Counted from the first letter of the stretch, positions 54,842 through 63,959 are shown. The stretch is 64,000 bases of DNA from Gemmatimonadota bacterium (GCA_016712265.1 JADJRJ010000030.1:62001-126000), one strand, 5' to 3'. The notes: generated by a model from the sequence alone, not told the origin. Numbers and translations: made by a program.

Positions 54842-55528
54842 GTGTGCGGCCGCTTTGGTCTGACCCGACCTGATCAACTCCGCCTCGAGCGCCTCGGCAT
54901 TTCGCTACTCGGTCCGGTCGAGCCGCGTTTCAACGTGGCCCCCGGGCAGGAGATACTCGCGGTGCGGGAGATGGGGGGGAAACGCGAGGCGGTCCCGCTC
55001 CGATGGGGGATCCACCCTCCCTGGGGGAACCAGGGCCACGCGATCGTGAATGTCCGCTCCGAGGGGGGATTCCACCAAGGCCCATTCCGCCACGCGCTGC
55101 ACCTCCGGCGGTGCCTGGTGCTGTGCGACGTGTTCTACGAATGGCAGCTCGTCCCGGGGCGCCGCCGCAAGCAGCCCTGGGCTCTCGCCATGCCTGACCG
55201 CGCTCCATTCGCCCTCGGAGCCGTCTGGGAACCGGCAAGTTCCGGAGAGGAGCGGCCGGCGGCAGCCGTGGCGATCCTCACGACTGAACCCAATGCCCTG
55301 ATCCTGCCCCTGCATGACCGCATGCCGGTCATTGTGGCGGAGGAGCGCTGGGTCGACTGGCTGGACGCGCACACCGCCGAGCCGGCGGTGCAGGAGATGA
55401 CGATGGCGTGGCCGTCCGAGGCGCTGGTCGCCTGGCCGATCAGCGAGCGCGTGAACCTCGTGGCGCATGATGACGCCGCGATCCTCGCGCCGGTCGACGC
55501 GCGCCCCGAGGAGCTGGAGTTGTTCTGA
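54842..55528 (+). CDS. SRAP-domain (HMCES/YedK-like) protein
   Basis: Abasic-site-processing protein of 228 residues. SRAP proteins form a thiazolidine crosslink with abasic sites in single-stranded DNA through their residue-2 Cys. Here GTG at 54842 gives the required N-terminus (M)CGRFGLT. Other conserved parts are PRFNVAPGQEILAVR, NVRSEGGF, RRCLVLCDVFYEW with the catalytic Glu, and PLHDRMPVI with the His. The frame is open 65 codons upstream, but only this start exposes the Cys. It is divergent from rpsF, with a 257-base gap holding both promoters. Confidence 0.93.
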   Translation: MCGRFGLTRPDQLRLERLGISLLGPVEPRFNVAPGQEILAVREMGGKREAVPLRWGIHPPWGNQGHAIVNVRSEGGFHQGPFRHALHLRRCLVLCDVFYEWQLVPGRRRKQPWALAMPDRAPFALGAVWEPASSGEERPAAAVAILTTEPNALILPLHDRMPVIVAEERWVDWLDAHTAEPAVQEMTMAWPSEALVAWPISERVNLVAHDDAAILAPVDARPEELELF

Positions 55529-55631
55529 CCTCGCCGCGGCGCCTCGTTCCACCGGCGGACTCACATCACACTCGCACGTCCGCTCCGGGGCCGCACGCCG
55601 GCGAGCACCGGGATGCGTTGTCGCGCGACCG

Positions 55632-56735
55632 CTAGACGTTAAAGCGGAACAGCATCACGTCGCCGTCCTTCACGACGTATTCCTTGCCTTCTGATCGCAC
55701 GGCGCCCTTTTCCCGGGCCTCCTTCCAGCCGCCCAGGCGCACGAAGTCTTCTCCGCCGATCGTCTCGGCGCGAATGAACCCTCGCTCGAAGTCCGTGTGG
55801 ATCACGCCAGCCGCCTTGGGGGCCGTGTCGCCCTCGTGGATGGTCCAGGCGCGGACTTCCTGTTCGCCCGCGGTGAAGTAGGTGCGCAGCCCTAACAGGT
55901 GATAACCAGCGCGAATCAGGCGATCGAGTCCAGCCGTGGTGATGCCTAACGAAGCAAGGAACTCGGTGCGCTCGTCAGTCGTGAGTTCTGCCAATTCGGC
56001 CTCGATACGGGCGCTAAAGGTCACCACCTCGGCTTGCTGTCCCGACGCCTCGACCGCTGCCCGCAAGGCCTTCACATGGGGGCCTTCGTCGCCGTTCAGT
56101 TCGGCGTCGGAGACGTTGGCGGCGTAGAGCACCGGCTTGGCGGTGAGCAGCTGCAACGGCGCGAGGTACGCGAGCTGCTCGCGCGTCAGTCCGGCATGCC
56201 AGAGGGGCTTGCCCTCGGAAAGGGCGCGGTTGGCCGCCTCCAGCGCGGGGAGTTCCGCCTGTGCGTCCTTGTCCCCGGTCCGCGCGGCGCGTTGCATCTT
56301 GTCCAGGCGCTTTTCCACGCCGCCGAGGTCCGACAGGGCCAACTCGAACTCGATGACCTCGCGGTCTCGCACCGGATCCACCCCGCCCATCACGTGGGTG
56401 ACGTCCGGGTCCTCGAAACAGCGCACCACGTGCACGATGGCGTCGGTCTCACGGATGTTGGACAGGAACTTGTTCCCCAGCCCTTCACCCTGCGCGGCGC
56501 CTTTCACCAGTCCGGCGATGTCGACGAATTGCACGACTGCCGGCACGGTGCGCTTGGGCTTGACGATCTCCGCCAGGCGATCGAGGCGGGGATCCGGCAC
56601 CTCCACCATCCCGACGTTCGGGTCGACGGTGCAGAAGGGGTAGTTCGCTGCGGCGGCCGCAGCGGACGAGGTGAGGGCGTTGAAGAGCGAGGACTTCCCG
56701 ACGTTGGGAAGGCCGACGATACCGAGGGACAACAT
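55632..56735 (-). CDS. ychF: Redox-regulated ATPase/GTPase YchF
   Basis: Obg-like P-loop NTPase of 367 residues that binds ribosomes and prefers ATP. P-loop GLPNVGKSSLFNAL at the N-terminus, FVDIAGLVKGAAQGEGLGNKFL, and the C-terminal TGS-like end (VIHTDFERGFIRAETIG, GKEYVVKDGDVMLFRFNV) are all intact. The 5' end borders a repeat-rich segment next to the four-helix-bundle gene. Confidence 0.97.
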   Translation of the reverse strand: MLSLGIVGLPNVGKSSLFNALTSSAAAAAANYPFCTVDPNVGMVEVPDPRLDRLAEIVKPKRTVPAVVQFVDIAGLVKGAAQGEGLGNKFLSNIRETDAIVHVVRCFEDPDVTHVMGGVDPVRDREVIEFELALSDLGGVEKRLDKMQRAARTGDKDAQAELPALEAANRALSEGKPLWHAGLTREQLAYLAPLQLLTAKPVLYAANVSDAELNGDEGPHVKALRAAVEASGQQAEVVTFSARIEAELAELTTDERTEFLASLGITTAGLDRLIRAGYHLLGLRTYFTAGEQEVRAWTIHEGDTAPKAAGVIHTDFERGFIRAETIGGEDFVRLGGWKEAREKGAVRSEGKEYVVKDGDVMLFRFNV

Positions 56736-56813
56736 GCGGGGCGGTGGCTAGGGCGAAGACGGCGGAGGCGGGGCGACCTGCGGCAACTGCGACAACTGCA
56801 AACGGCAACGACA

Positions 56814-57360
56814 GCAGCACGGGCAGTACGAGCAGCACGCGTGGCACGAGGAAGAGCTGCTGCGCTGAAGGCACGGAAATGTACTCAGTGCGTGGAAATG
56901 ATGATGCGTCTGTGATCGGCGCCGTCCATCGTTGGGGCATGCACCCACACGAACGCCTGACTGCGTGGCAGAAAGCCCACGAGTTCACACTCGCTGTGCT
57001 GCGGGCGATCGAGCGCCCGCCGCGCGCGGGTCACCTCGTGGTCGTGAACCAGCTGCGGCGTGCGGCGATATCGGTCACCACAAACATCGTCGAGGGCGCG
57101 AGTCGCGACAGCGCCGAGCAGTTCGCCTCGTTTCTCAACATCGCGCTCGGCTCGGCGCGGGAGTGCGGCTACTTGATTTGCCTCGCCGCGGAACTTGGCG
57201 CGATCCCGTCCGCATCGAGGGCGACGCTGGAAGCGCGCTGCGATCAAGTCTGCCGCCTCATCGTCCCGCTCAAGAGGCACCTGCAGCGCGCCATCGCCGC
57301 CAAACCACCCCGCACGCGCGCCACTCGTGCTGCCCGTGCCGCTCGTACCGCCCGTGCTGC
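56814..57360 (+). repeat. Inverted-repeat-bounded element around a four-helix-bundle gene
   Basis: A 37-base arm at 56814-56850 and an inverted arm at 57324-57360 match at 32 of 37 positions. Both arms consist of 9-base units of the RGYACGRGC type. The right arm is inside the gene and encodes its Ala/Arg-rich tail (RAARAARTARAA). The whole is 547 bases and contains just one gene, so it could be a small mobile or folding unit. Confidence 0.6.
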
Positions 57361-57367
57361 GCCCTGA
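56939..57367 (+). CDS. Four-helix-bundle protein (S23/IVP family)
   Basis: Protein of 142 residues matching the 23S rRNA intervening-sequence protein family: LTAWQKAHEFTLAVLRAIE, QLRRAAISVTTNIVEGASR, FASFLNIALGSARECGYLICLA. Related proteins are encoded inside rRNA intervening sequences and in diversity-generating retroelements (Avd). Here there is no rRNA and no reverse transcriptase. The tail after LQRAIAA is Arg/Ala/Thr-rich and encoded by the right inverted-repeat arm. The ATG at 56939 is chosen as the normal start; the frame is open upstream to 56744 through the left arm. The stop abuts pth. Confidence 0.87.
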   Translation: MHPHERLTAWQKAHEFTLAVLRAIERPPRAGHLVVVNQLRRAAISVTTNIVEGASRDSAEQFASFLNIALGSARECGYLICLAAELGAIPSASRATLEARCDQVCRLIVPLKRHLQRAIAAKPPRTRATRAARAARTARAAP

Positions 57368-57913
57368 CTAGTTCGGCTGCGCCACAATCCACCCTTCAAC
57401 CAGCGTCACGAGCGCCGGCAGCTGCTCCTCGATCGCTTCTCGCTCCGCCTTTCCCGCCTTCCCCAGCACAAAATCGGACAGGTCGCCCACCGGCCGATCG
57501 TCCCCTGGCCTGATGCCGACCCGCAGTCGCGCGTACTCCTGCGAGCCCACGTGGGCTTCGATCGACTTGAGGCCATTGTGTCCTCCCGCGCTCCCCTTCG
57601 AGCGAAAACGGTGCGTCCTGAGGGGCAGGGCGACCTCGTCGACGATCACCAACAAGTCCGACGCCGACGACCATCCCTCACGTCGTATGTAGGGCGCGAT
57701 CGCGTTCCCGCTGAGGTTCATGAAGGTCTGCGGTTTCATCAACCGCACGCGGGTGCTGCCGAGCCGGCCGTCGCAGACGAGGGCGTCGCGGTCCTTGCGC
57801 CAGCCCTCGAAATGCCAAACGTCGGCCAGGTGGTCGACGACCCACCAGCCGACGTTGTGTCGGGTCTGCTCGTACTGCTTCCCCGGGTTGCCGAGGCCGA
57901 CGACGAGCTTCAC
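57368..57913 (-). CDS. pth: Peptidyl-tRNA hydrolase
   Basis: Recycles peptidyl-tRNA by cleaving the ester bond. The 181 residues include GLGNPGKQYEQTRHNVGWWVVD with catalytic His near 20, MKPQTFMNLSGNA, LVIVDEVALPL (Asp in the usual VVHDD place) and GGHNGLKSIEAHVG. Operon with rplY and prs upstream on the same strand. Confidence 0.96.
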   Translation of the reverse strand: MKLVVGLGNPGKQYEQTRHNVGWWVVDHLADVWHFEGWRKDRDALVCDGRLGSTRVRLMKPQTFMNLSGNAIAPYIRREGWSSASDLLVIVDEVALPLRTHRFRSKGSAGGHNGLKSIEAHVGSQEYARLRVGIRPGDDRPVGDLSDFVLGKAGKAEREAIEEQLPALVTLVEGWIVAQPN

Positions 57914-57924
57914 CGGTCAGGCGA

Positions 57925-58575
57925 CTACTTCTTGTCGCCCTCGGCTTCGTCCGCCTTGGCCTTGCGGATGACCTCGGGCTCGCTCCCCGTGGCGCCTTCA
58001 GCCGCAGGCGCTGCCGCTTCTTCCTTCGGCGCGGAGACGATCATGATGGTTCCGGACGAATCGAGTACTTCGACGCCGTCGGGAACCTTGATGTCGGACA
58101 CGTGAAGTGAGTGGCCGATGGTGACCTCGGTAACATCCACTTCAATGCGGTTCGGGATGTTGGCCGGGTCGACGCGGCACTCGATTTCCTGCAGGACCTG
58201 GGTCATGATGCCGCCGCCGAGGCGGACACCGATGGGGGTACCCACGAGGACGATCGGGATGTTGACGACGACCTTCTCACCGGCGACGAGCTCCTGAAAA
58301 TCGACGTGGAGCACGCTGCGGCTGAGCGGGTGACGCTGGATCTCACGGATCAGCGTCATGGCGTTTGCGCCGTCGACGGCGAGATCGATGACGGTGGTCT
58401 CGGCGTTGATGTGCCCCAGCAGCCGCTCGAGCTCACGGGCATCGAGGCTCAGGGCCTGCGGGTCGCGGGTGTGGCCGTAGACGATGGCCGGGACGCGGCC
58501 GCTGCGACGCAGGGAGCGAGCGACGCCCTTGCCGGTGTCCTGACGGGCGGAGGCGCTGAGAGATGCGGTAGCCAT
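57925..58575 (-). CDS. rplY: Ribosomal protein bL25 (Ctc/TL5 type)
   Basis: 5S rRNA-binding protein of 216 residues, the long Ctc form with N-terminal L25 domain (SARQDTGKGVARSLRRSGRVPAIVYG) and C-terminal beta domain (GVRLGGGIMTQVLQEIECRV). An Ala/Glu-rich tail follows (EEAAAPAAEG). It lies 11 bases from pth, the usual pairing. Confidence 0.96.
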   Translation of the reverse strand: MATASLSASARQDTGKGVARSLRRSGRVPAIVYGHTRDPQALSLDARELERLLGHINAETTVIDLAVDGANAMTLIREIQRHPLSRSVLHVDFQELVAGEKVVVNIPIVLVGTPIGVRLGGGIMTQVLQEIECRVDPANIPNRIEVDVTEVTIGHSLHVSDIKVPDGVEVLDSSGTIMIVSAPKEEAAAPAAEGATGSEPEVIRKAKADEAEGDKK

Positions 58576-58602
58576 GGGTAGAACCGGAAGACGGGAAGGG
58601 AA

Positions 58603-59556
58603 TCAGTCGAACAACGAACTCACGCTTTGCTCCAGGTGTGTGAAGCGGATGGCCTTGGCCAAGAGTCCGCCGGTCGACAACACCGTGAGGCGATCAAACC
58701 GCTTTTCTGGCGCCAGGGCAATGGAGTCGGTCACGACCACCTCTGCGATTGGCGCCTTTTGCAAACGTTCCACCGCCGGCCCGGACAGCAGCGCGTGGGT
58801 GGCACAGACATAAATGTCGCCCGCGCCCAGGTCCTTGAGGGCTCGAGCTGCCTCACTGACCGTCCCGGCGGTGTCGATCATGTCATCCGGGATGATGCAG
58901 TCCTTGCCCTCCACCTCGCCCACCACGTTGACCACTTCCGAGACGTTCGCCGACGGGCGGCGCTTGTCGATGATGGCCAGCGTGGCATTCAACTTCTTGC
59001 CAAAACTGCGGGCCATCTTCGCGGAACCCACATCGGGGGCGACGATGACCGGATCTTTCAGTTGTTTCTTCTTGAAATGCCCCATCAGAACCGGGGCCGC
59101 GTAGAGGTGATCGACGGGGAAGTCGAAGAACCCCTGCAGCTGGTGCTGGTGGAAGTCGAGTCCCAACACCCGATCGGCACCTGCGCGCTCGATGAGGTTG
59201 GCCACGACCTTGGCTCCAATGGCGACGCGGGGCTGGTCCTTGCGGTCCTGCCTCGAGTAGCCGTAATACGGCATAACGAGTGTGATACGTGCAGCAGACG
59301 CCCGGCGTGCGGCGTCGATCAACAGGAGCGCCTCCAGGAGGTTCTCCGCGGGCGGGTTGGTCGGCTGTACAATGAACACGTCCGCGCCGCGCACGTTTTC
59401 ATCGATTCGGACAAAGATCTCACCGTCCGCAAAGCGGCTCAGCGTGACCTTGGCCAGTTCCACGCCCAGGTTCCGGGCGATTTCTTCGGCCAGTTCTCTG
59501 TTGGCGCTCCCCGAGAGCAGCTTGAATCCGCGGAGCACGCCAGGCAGGTGGTCCAT
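58603..59556 (-). CDS. prs: Ribose-phosphate pyrophosphokinase
   Basis: Makes PRPP from ribose 5-phosphate and ATP. The 317 residues hold KLLSGSANRELAEEIA, RFADGEIFVRIDENVRG, YYGYSRQDRKD and the PRPP loop DDMIDTAGTVSEAA. ATG 59556 gives the usual length; the frame extends to 59616 without homology. tRNA-Gln lies upstream on the same strand. Confidence 0.97.
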   Translation of the reverse strand: MDHLPGVLRGFKLLSGSANRELAEEIARNLGVELAKVTLSRFADGEIFVRIDENVRGADVFIVQPTNPPAENLLEALLLIDAARRASAARITLVMPYYGYSRQDRKDQPRVAIGAKVVANLIERAGADRVLGLDFHQHQLQGFFDFPVDHLYAAPVLMGHFKKKQLKDPVIVAPDVGSAKMARSFGKKLNATLAIIDKRRPSANVSEVVNVVGEVEGKDCIIPDDMIDTAGTVSEAARALKDLGAGDIYVCATHALLSGPAVERLQKAPIAEVVVTDSIALAPEKRFDRLTVLSTGGLLAKAIRFTHLEQSVSSLFD

Positions 59557-59629
59557 TACGGTTGAGCCTCTAAAGCTAGATGGGACAACGATCTCGGTCA
59601 ACCGAGCCGGGTGCACCGGCCCGGGCGAG

Positions 59630-59700
59630 TTGCCCCCCCAGGGTTCGAACCTGGACTAGATGCTCCAAAGGCATCTGTGCTGCCATTACACCAGGGGGCA
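59630..59700 (-). tRNA. tRNA-Gln (anticodon TTG)
   Basis: Read on the minus strand from 59700. The acceptor stem TGCCCCC/GGGGGCA is fully paired. There is a four-base D stem (GTGT/GCAC), an anticodon stem GATGC/GCATC with loop CTTTGGA (anticodon TTG), and a T arm CCAGG-TTCGAAC-CCTGG. The discriminator base is A and CCA is not encoded. It sits between prs and ispE and is probably part of that transcript region. Confidence 0.96.
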
Positions 59701-59754
59701 GAGCCCATAAAGCTAGCGCCGGCGGGTCCGCCGGAGGAAGTCGGCAGGTCGTGC

Positions 59755-60648
59755 CTACTCCACCGATATTCGCTCCACTCCCACAGCGGTGCGGGTCCGC
59801 ACCACCCGAAAACTATCGGGCAGCCCCGGAACAACCGAGGGGAGGATGGTCTCTCCGGGCGAGAGGGCATACAGCGTGGATCCTGACCCGGACATCCGGA
59901 CGAGCTTATCGGCGCCCAGGGCCTTCAGGCTCTGAAAGGCCGCCGCGAGCTGGGGATGGCGGGGGAAGACCACGTCCTCGAACTCGTTCACCGCTGCGCT
60001 ACCGATGGCCGCCCAGGTTGCCATCGTGCCGCCCACCACAAGGGCCGGCCCGGGCACGGGAACGCCGCGCCCCGTAACCCAGCCGTACGCCTCAGCGGTG
60101 TTCACCCCGAACGGCGGGACCACAGCGAGGCATTCGGCCGCGGGGAGGGCCGACAGGGCGAGCAGTCGGTCGCCGCGACCCCAACCGAGGGCCAGGGGAG
60201 TCGCGTCCTGCGTCAGGAATGGCACGTCGGCGCCGATCGATCCGGCAACTCTCAGCAGTTGCTCAGGCGTCAGGCCCCCGTGCAAGCGATCCAGCAGCCG
60301 CAACACGGCCCCAGCGTCCGCGCTGCCGCCGCCGAGCCCACCGCCGGTGGGGATGTGCTTGGCGATCTCAATGCGAAATCCGCGTGAGGATCCCAACGCG
60401 TACAGGTACGCGTCCGCAGCGCGCCACGCGAGGTTGTCCTCGTCGCGACCGAGTCCCTCCGGGGGGACCATGGGCCCAGCGCACGCGAGCGTCCGGGAGC
60501 CCGATGTCAGCTCAACGCGTACCTCATCCGCGAGGTCGAGTCGCTGGAAGATCGTCTCGATCTGGTGGTATCCGGTGACCTCACGGGCAAGGAACCGCAG
60601 GGTCAGGTTGATCTTGGCTTGCGCACGGAGCCGTGCTGCCAGCGTCAT
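59755..60648 (-). CDS. ispE: 4-diphosphocytidyl-2-C-methyl-D-erythritol kinase
   Basis: GHMP kinase of the MEP isoprenoid pathway, 297 residues. N-terminal AQAKINLTLRFLAREVTGYHQIETIFQ, the ATP loop HIPTGGGLGGGSADAGAVL and C-terminal RMSGSGSTLYAL are all present. It overlaps the membrane protein gene upstream by 4 bases. Confidence 0.96.
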   Translation of the reverse strand: MTLAARLRAQAKINLTLRFLAREVTGYHQIETIFQRLDLADEVRVELTSGSRTLACAGPMVPPEGLGRDEDNLAWRAADAYLYALGSSRGFRIEIAKHIPTGGGLGGGSADAGAVLRLLDRLHGGLTPEQLLRVAGSIGADVPFLTQDATPLALGWGRGDRLLALSALPAAECLAVVPPFGVNTAEAYGWVTGRGVPVPGPALVVGGTMATWAAIGSAAVNEFEDVVFPRHPQLAAAFQSLKALGADKLVRMSGSGSTLYALSPGETILPSVVPGLPDSFRVVRTRTAVGVERISVE

Positions 60649-61655
60649 GGGTTGGCGTTGGCCGTCTTGCCGAGGTCCCCAAACTGCATCCCCAGCCGGC
60701 TGAAGTAGTACAGGCCGATGACCGTGATGGGGATGAAGGAGATGATGTGGAAGCCGAAGCCCCAGCTGATCGCCTGGTCGGCCGGCACGCCAAAGAGGGC
60801 CAATCCCTCACGTCCAAAAAACTCGAAGATGCCAAAGAAGCCTGGGGTCGAAGGTGCGGCGACGCCGACCGCAATCAACGAACCGACGAACACGGCTGCG
60901 GCAAACGGGGCGTCGATCCCCACGGCGAGAAAGCCCAGGTAAAAGGCGAACGCGTTGACGAGCCACATCACCACGGCCCAGCCGAAGATCCGCGCGAATC
61001 GCACCGGGGATCGCAGGGCGGCAAAGCCCCCGAGCAGCGACCCGACAAACGGGCTCAACTTGCGGTGCAGGACCGGGGCCACCCGGCCGATCACCCCGTC
61101 GAAGATCCGGGTGACAAGCGAGGGAAAGAAGGCGAGTGCGAAGAGGCCAGCCAGCGCCACGGCCGCGACCCCACCGACCACGCGCGTGGTCCGGGTGATC
61201 GTCCACCCATTGATGGTGGTGTCTGGGGGAATGTCCGACACCATCACCGCCCCGACCAGCAGGACGATCACGACGACGGCATCGATGACCCGGTCAACGG
61301 CGAGTGAGGCGACCGCCGTGGGGAAGGGAATGCGACGGTCCTCGCGGGTGACCGCGAACGCGCGCGCGACCTCGCCTGCCCTCGCGGGGACGACGTTATT
61401 CACCATCATCCCGATCGCGATCGAACGCCACAGGGGCGCTACCGGGACATCGGCCACGGGTTCGAGGATAACGCGCCAGCGCAGGGCGCGCAGCGGAAAG
61501 ACCAGCGTGGCGACAACCCCCGAAGCGAGGAACAGCCCCCAGTTCGAGGAAGCCAGCAAGCGACCCACTTCACGGAAGTCGACGCCGCGCAGCGTGTACC
61601 ACAACGCGGCAGCGCTGACCGCGACTCCAACCCACGCCCTCCAGCCGAACTTCAT
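60645..61655 (-). CDS. Flippase-like membrane protein (lysylphosphatidylglycerol synthase TM type)
   Basis: Integral membrane protein of 336 residues with about eight helices. It has the UPF0104/YbhN-type motifs RALRWRVIL, GMMVNNVVPARAGEVARAF and the late SIAVGVAAPSTPGFFGIFEFF-like stretch. In LPG synthases such a domain flips the lipid, but the synthase domain is absent here, so the substrate is unknown. ATG overlaps the upstream stop. Confidence 0.86.
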   Translation of the reverse strand: MKFGWRAWVGVAVSAAALWYTLRGVDFREVGRLLASSNWGLFLASGVVATLVFPLRALRWRVILEPVADVPVAPLWRSIAIGMMVNNVVPARAGEVARAFAVTREDRRIPFPTAVASLAVDRVIDAVVVIVLLVGAVMVSDIPPDTTINGWTITRTTRVVGGVAAVALAGLFALAFFPSLVTRIFDGVIGRVAPVLHRKLSPFVGSLLGGFAALRSPVRFARIFGWAVVMWLVNAFAFYLGFLAVGIDAPFAAAVFVGSLIAVGVAAPSTPGFFGIFEFFGREGLALFGVPADQAISWGFGFHIISFIPITVIGLYYFSRLGMQFGDLGKTANANP

Positions 61656-63166
61656 GAGGCGTCTGGGCGCGCGAGGTCGAGGAGGTCGAAGATCTCCTGC
61701 AGCGTGTCGTCGGCGGGTGTTCCACGGGACCGCCAGCTCTCTCGCAGGGCGATGGCGCGTTCGATCGCGGCCGAGCCGCGGAACAGCAACGACTCAATCG
61801 GGACGACCTCCGTCGCGTCCAGGTCGGCAGGTTCACTCAGGGGTTGAGTGTCCAGCGAGCTGAACCCGGCGATGCCGGTTCCCAGGAAGGCCTTGAGGTC
61901 TGCACCCGTGGGCGTGGGGCGCGCCGTGCGGGGCGCGAGTGTCGGAATCGAAGGCACGGCGGCCGGGGTGAGGTGTCGCCGTCGCTGAACGGTAGCGATG
62001 GATCGCTCGAGGTCGTCGAGAGTGGCGAATGGCGCGGCAATAATGCGACTCGCGGTAGACAGGGCGTCGAGCTCGACGGACCCGAGCACATCACGCGCCT
62101 CGCGAGACTCAGCGAAGAATGCCGAGAGTTCGTGGGCGCCGTACGACGCAGCGAGTGTCTCTAGTTCACGGGTCGTGGCGTTCAGCTCGCGTCGCACCCG
62201 CGCAGCCGCGACGGGATCCTGTGCGGCGCGTCCGTCTCCCACGAGACGCTCGAGGTGCTCCGCGCGAGTGGCGAGGTCCTGATGTAGTCGCGCTTCGGCA
62301 GAGAGCGGGGGCTCCGCGCCGCGCGAGACGAGGTGCGGCCCGGCGTCTGCATGGAAGAGCTGGTCGATGCGAACGACGGGGGGCGTGGACGAGGTCGGCT
62401 GGTCCAACGCCGCGAGAGCCGCGGCCAGGGCCCCGGCCTCATCGTGAGGCACTTTGTGCGCGCCGGATCCGCGAAGTTCGTCCGCAGTGACCCGAAAGAG
62501 CGCGGCCGCAGTCCGGAATACGCTTGCCTCGCCGGAGGTCAGGGGAGCGTCCGGGAGTAGGCGTCGCGCGACCCGCTCAACCGACTCCGCCGCGTCAGCC
62601 AGCGGGGGGTAATTCCCGATCCCCGCCACGCCTCGCAGGGTACGGGATCGGCTGACGGCGTCGTCCAGCGCGCGCCGATTCGTCGAGTCGGCGACAAAGG
62701 CCGTGAGTTCCGCGGCGATCGCGGCCGCTTGCAGGGCCACGAACACGGGAACCGTTGCTTCGTGGCTCGGCGTTGGGCGGGCTGGTGTGGTGGCCGGAGC
62801 GGTGCGCCGGAGTTCCGCCAGCCGGGACTCGGCGAGCCCCTGTTCGCGTGGTCCCCACACGCGCACGGCACGCACGAGGAGGCGGAGGTCAACCACTGTG
62901 CGGCGGAGGAGGCTCGCGGCGTCGGGTCCCCAGGGGGTGCTTCCCTCGGCGATTCCACCGACCAGCGACTCGACCTCCCTCGCAATGGCGGCGATGGGAT
63001 CGGCCTTGGCCATCGCCGAGCTGCCGCGCAGGGCGCGCGCCGTGGCGAGCAGGGCATTGGTGTCGGGGCCGCGCCCCTCAGGGACAGTCGCGAGCTGGTC
63101 GAGTGCGTCGAGATACTCGGCGGCTTCGACGAGGTAGTACTCGAGGAACTCGGGCGAACCGTTCAT
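61652..63166 (-). CDS. Protein with tandem degenerate Hpt-like domains
   Basis: Protein of 504 residues, almost all helical. Residues 6-120 look like an Hpt domain (FLEYYLVEAAEYLDALDQL, TARALRGSSAMAKADPIAAIA), but the phosphoacceptor His of HxLKG is Arg44. A second copy (140-260) reads SRTLRGVAGIGNYPPLADAAESVE with Arg175 in that place. A third, weaker unit is near 320-420. There is no kinase core, receiver or CheW-like domain. It may be a scaffold or a phosphotransfer decoy. ATG 63166 is preferred; a frame to 63259 adds residues without support. Confidence 0.75.
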   Translation of the reverse strand: MNGSPEFLEYYLVEAAEYLDALDQLATVPEGRGPDTNALLATARALRGSSAMAKADPIAAIAREVESLVGGIAEGSTPWGPDAASLLRRTVVDLRLLVRAVRVWGPREQGLAESRLAELRRTAPATTPARPTPSHEATVPVFVALQAAAIAAELTAFVADSTNRRALDDAVSRSRTLRGVAGIGNYPPLADAAESVERVARRLLPDAPLTSGEASVFRTAAALFRVTADELRGSGAHKVPHDEAGALAAALAALDQPTSSTPPVVRIDQLFHADAGPHLVSRGAEPPLSAEARLHQDLATRAEHLERLVGDGRAAQDPVAAARVRRELNATTRELETLAASYGAHELSAFFAESREARDVLGSVELDALSTASRIIAAPFATLDDLERSIATVQRRRHLTPAAVPSIPTLAPRTARPTPTGADLKAFLGTGIAGFSSLDTQPLSEPADLDATEVVPIESLLFRGSAAIERAIALRESWRSRGTPADDTLQEIFDLLDLARPDAS

Positions 63167-63224
63167 GGGGAGCGACGGGGTCAAAAAGCCGGGCGTCAAG
63201 TTAGGCACGAGGCTCCGGGACTCG

Positions 63225-63959
63225 CTAGGTAGACGCTCGAGCGGCGTCCATCGCCACACGCATCTCCCGGACCGCCGCGGCGATGCCGATGAAGACCGCG
63301 CGGCCCACGATGGCGTGGCCGATGTTCAGTTCCTCGACCTCGGGGATCGCGGCGACGGGGCCCACGTTGGCGACGGTAAGGCCGTGGCCGGCATGCACGT
63401 GGAGCCCGAGCGCGGACCCGAGCGCCGCCGCCGTTCGCAGGGCGCCGATAGGCATTTTGTCGGTTGGGTGGTGCGCATAGGTCCCCGTGTGCAGCTCCAA
63501 TGCGGTCGCACCGACGTCGCGTGAGGTGCGCACCATGCGTTCGTCGGGGTCGACGAAGAGGGACACCAGGATGCCGGCCGATTGCAGTCTCGCGATCGTC
63601 GCCGTCAGCCCGACAGGGTCCCGGGTGACATCGAGACCACCCTCGGTTGTGACCTCTTCGCGACGCTCGGGCACCAGGGTGACCTGGTACGGTCGGACCC
63701 GGAGGGCGATCTCGACCATCTCGGGTGTGTTGGCCATCTCGAGGTTGAGGACCGTGCTGACGGTGCGCGCGAGCCGGTCGATGTCCTGGTCGATGATGTG
63801 GCGGCGGTCTTCACGGAGGTGCGCCGTGATGCCATCGGCGCCGGCCGCTTCGCAGGCCACCGCGGCCGCCACGGGATCGGGCTCGGCCGCCCGTCGCGCC
63901 TGACGAATGGTCGCGACGTGGTCGACGTTGATGTACAAACGCTGGTGGATGGTCGTCAT
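63225..63959 (-). CDS. pdxJ: Pyridoxine 5'-phosphate synthase
   Basis: TIM-barrel enzyme joining deoxyxylulose 5-phosphate and aminoacetone phosphate in vitamin B6 synthesis. The 244 residues contain LYINVDHVATIRQAR, ITAHLREDRRHI, LVPERREEVTTEGGLDV, LELHTGTYA, and HAGHGLTVANVGPV. Intact. The 41 bases between its start and the right edge hold no visible gene. Confidence 0.97.
   Translation of the reverse strand: MTTIHQRLYINVDHVATIRQARRAAEPDPVAAAVACEAAGADGITAHLREDRRHIIDQDIDRLARTVSTVLNLEMANTPEMVEIALRVRPYQVTLVPERREEVTTEGGLDVTRDPVGLTATIARLQSAGILVSLFVDPDERMVRTSRDVGATALELHTGTYAHHPTDKMPIGALRTAAALGSALGLHVHAGHGLTVANVGPVAAIPEVEELNIGHAIVGRAVFIGIAAAVREMRVAMDAARAST

Noticed and set aside
56744..56938. An N-terminal extension of the four-helix-bundle protein
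   Set aside because: The 65 extra codons run through the left repeat arm and give a Thr/Ser/Arg-rich stretch unlike the family. The ATG at 56939 gives the normal family start.
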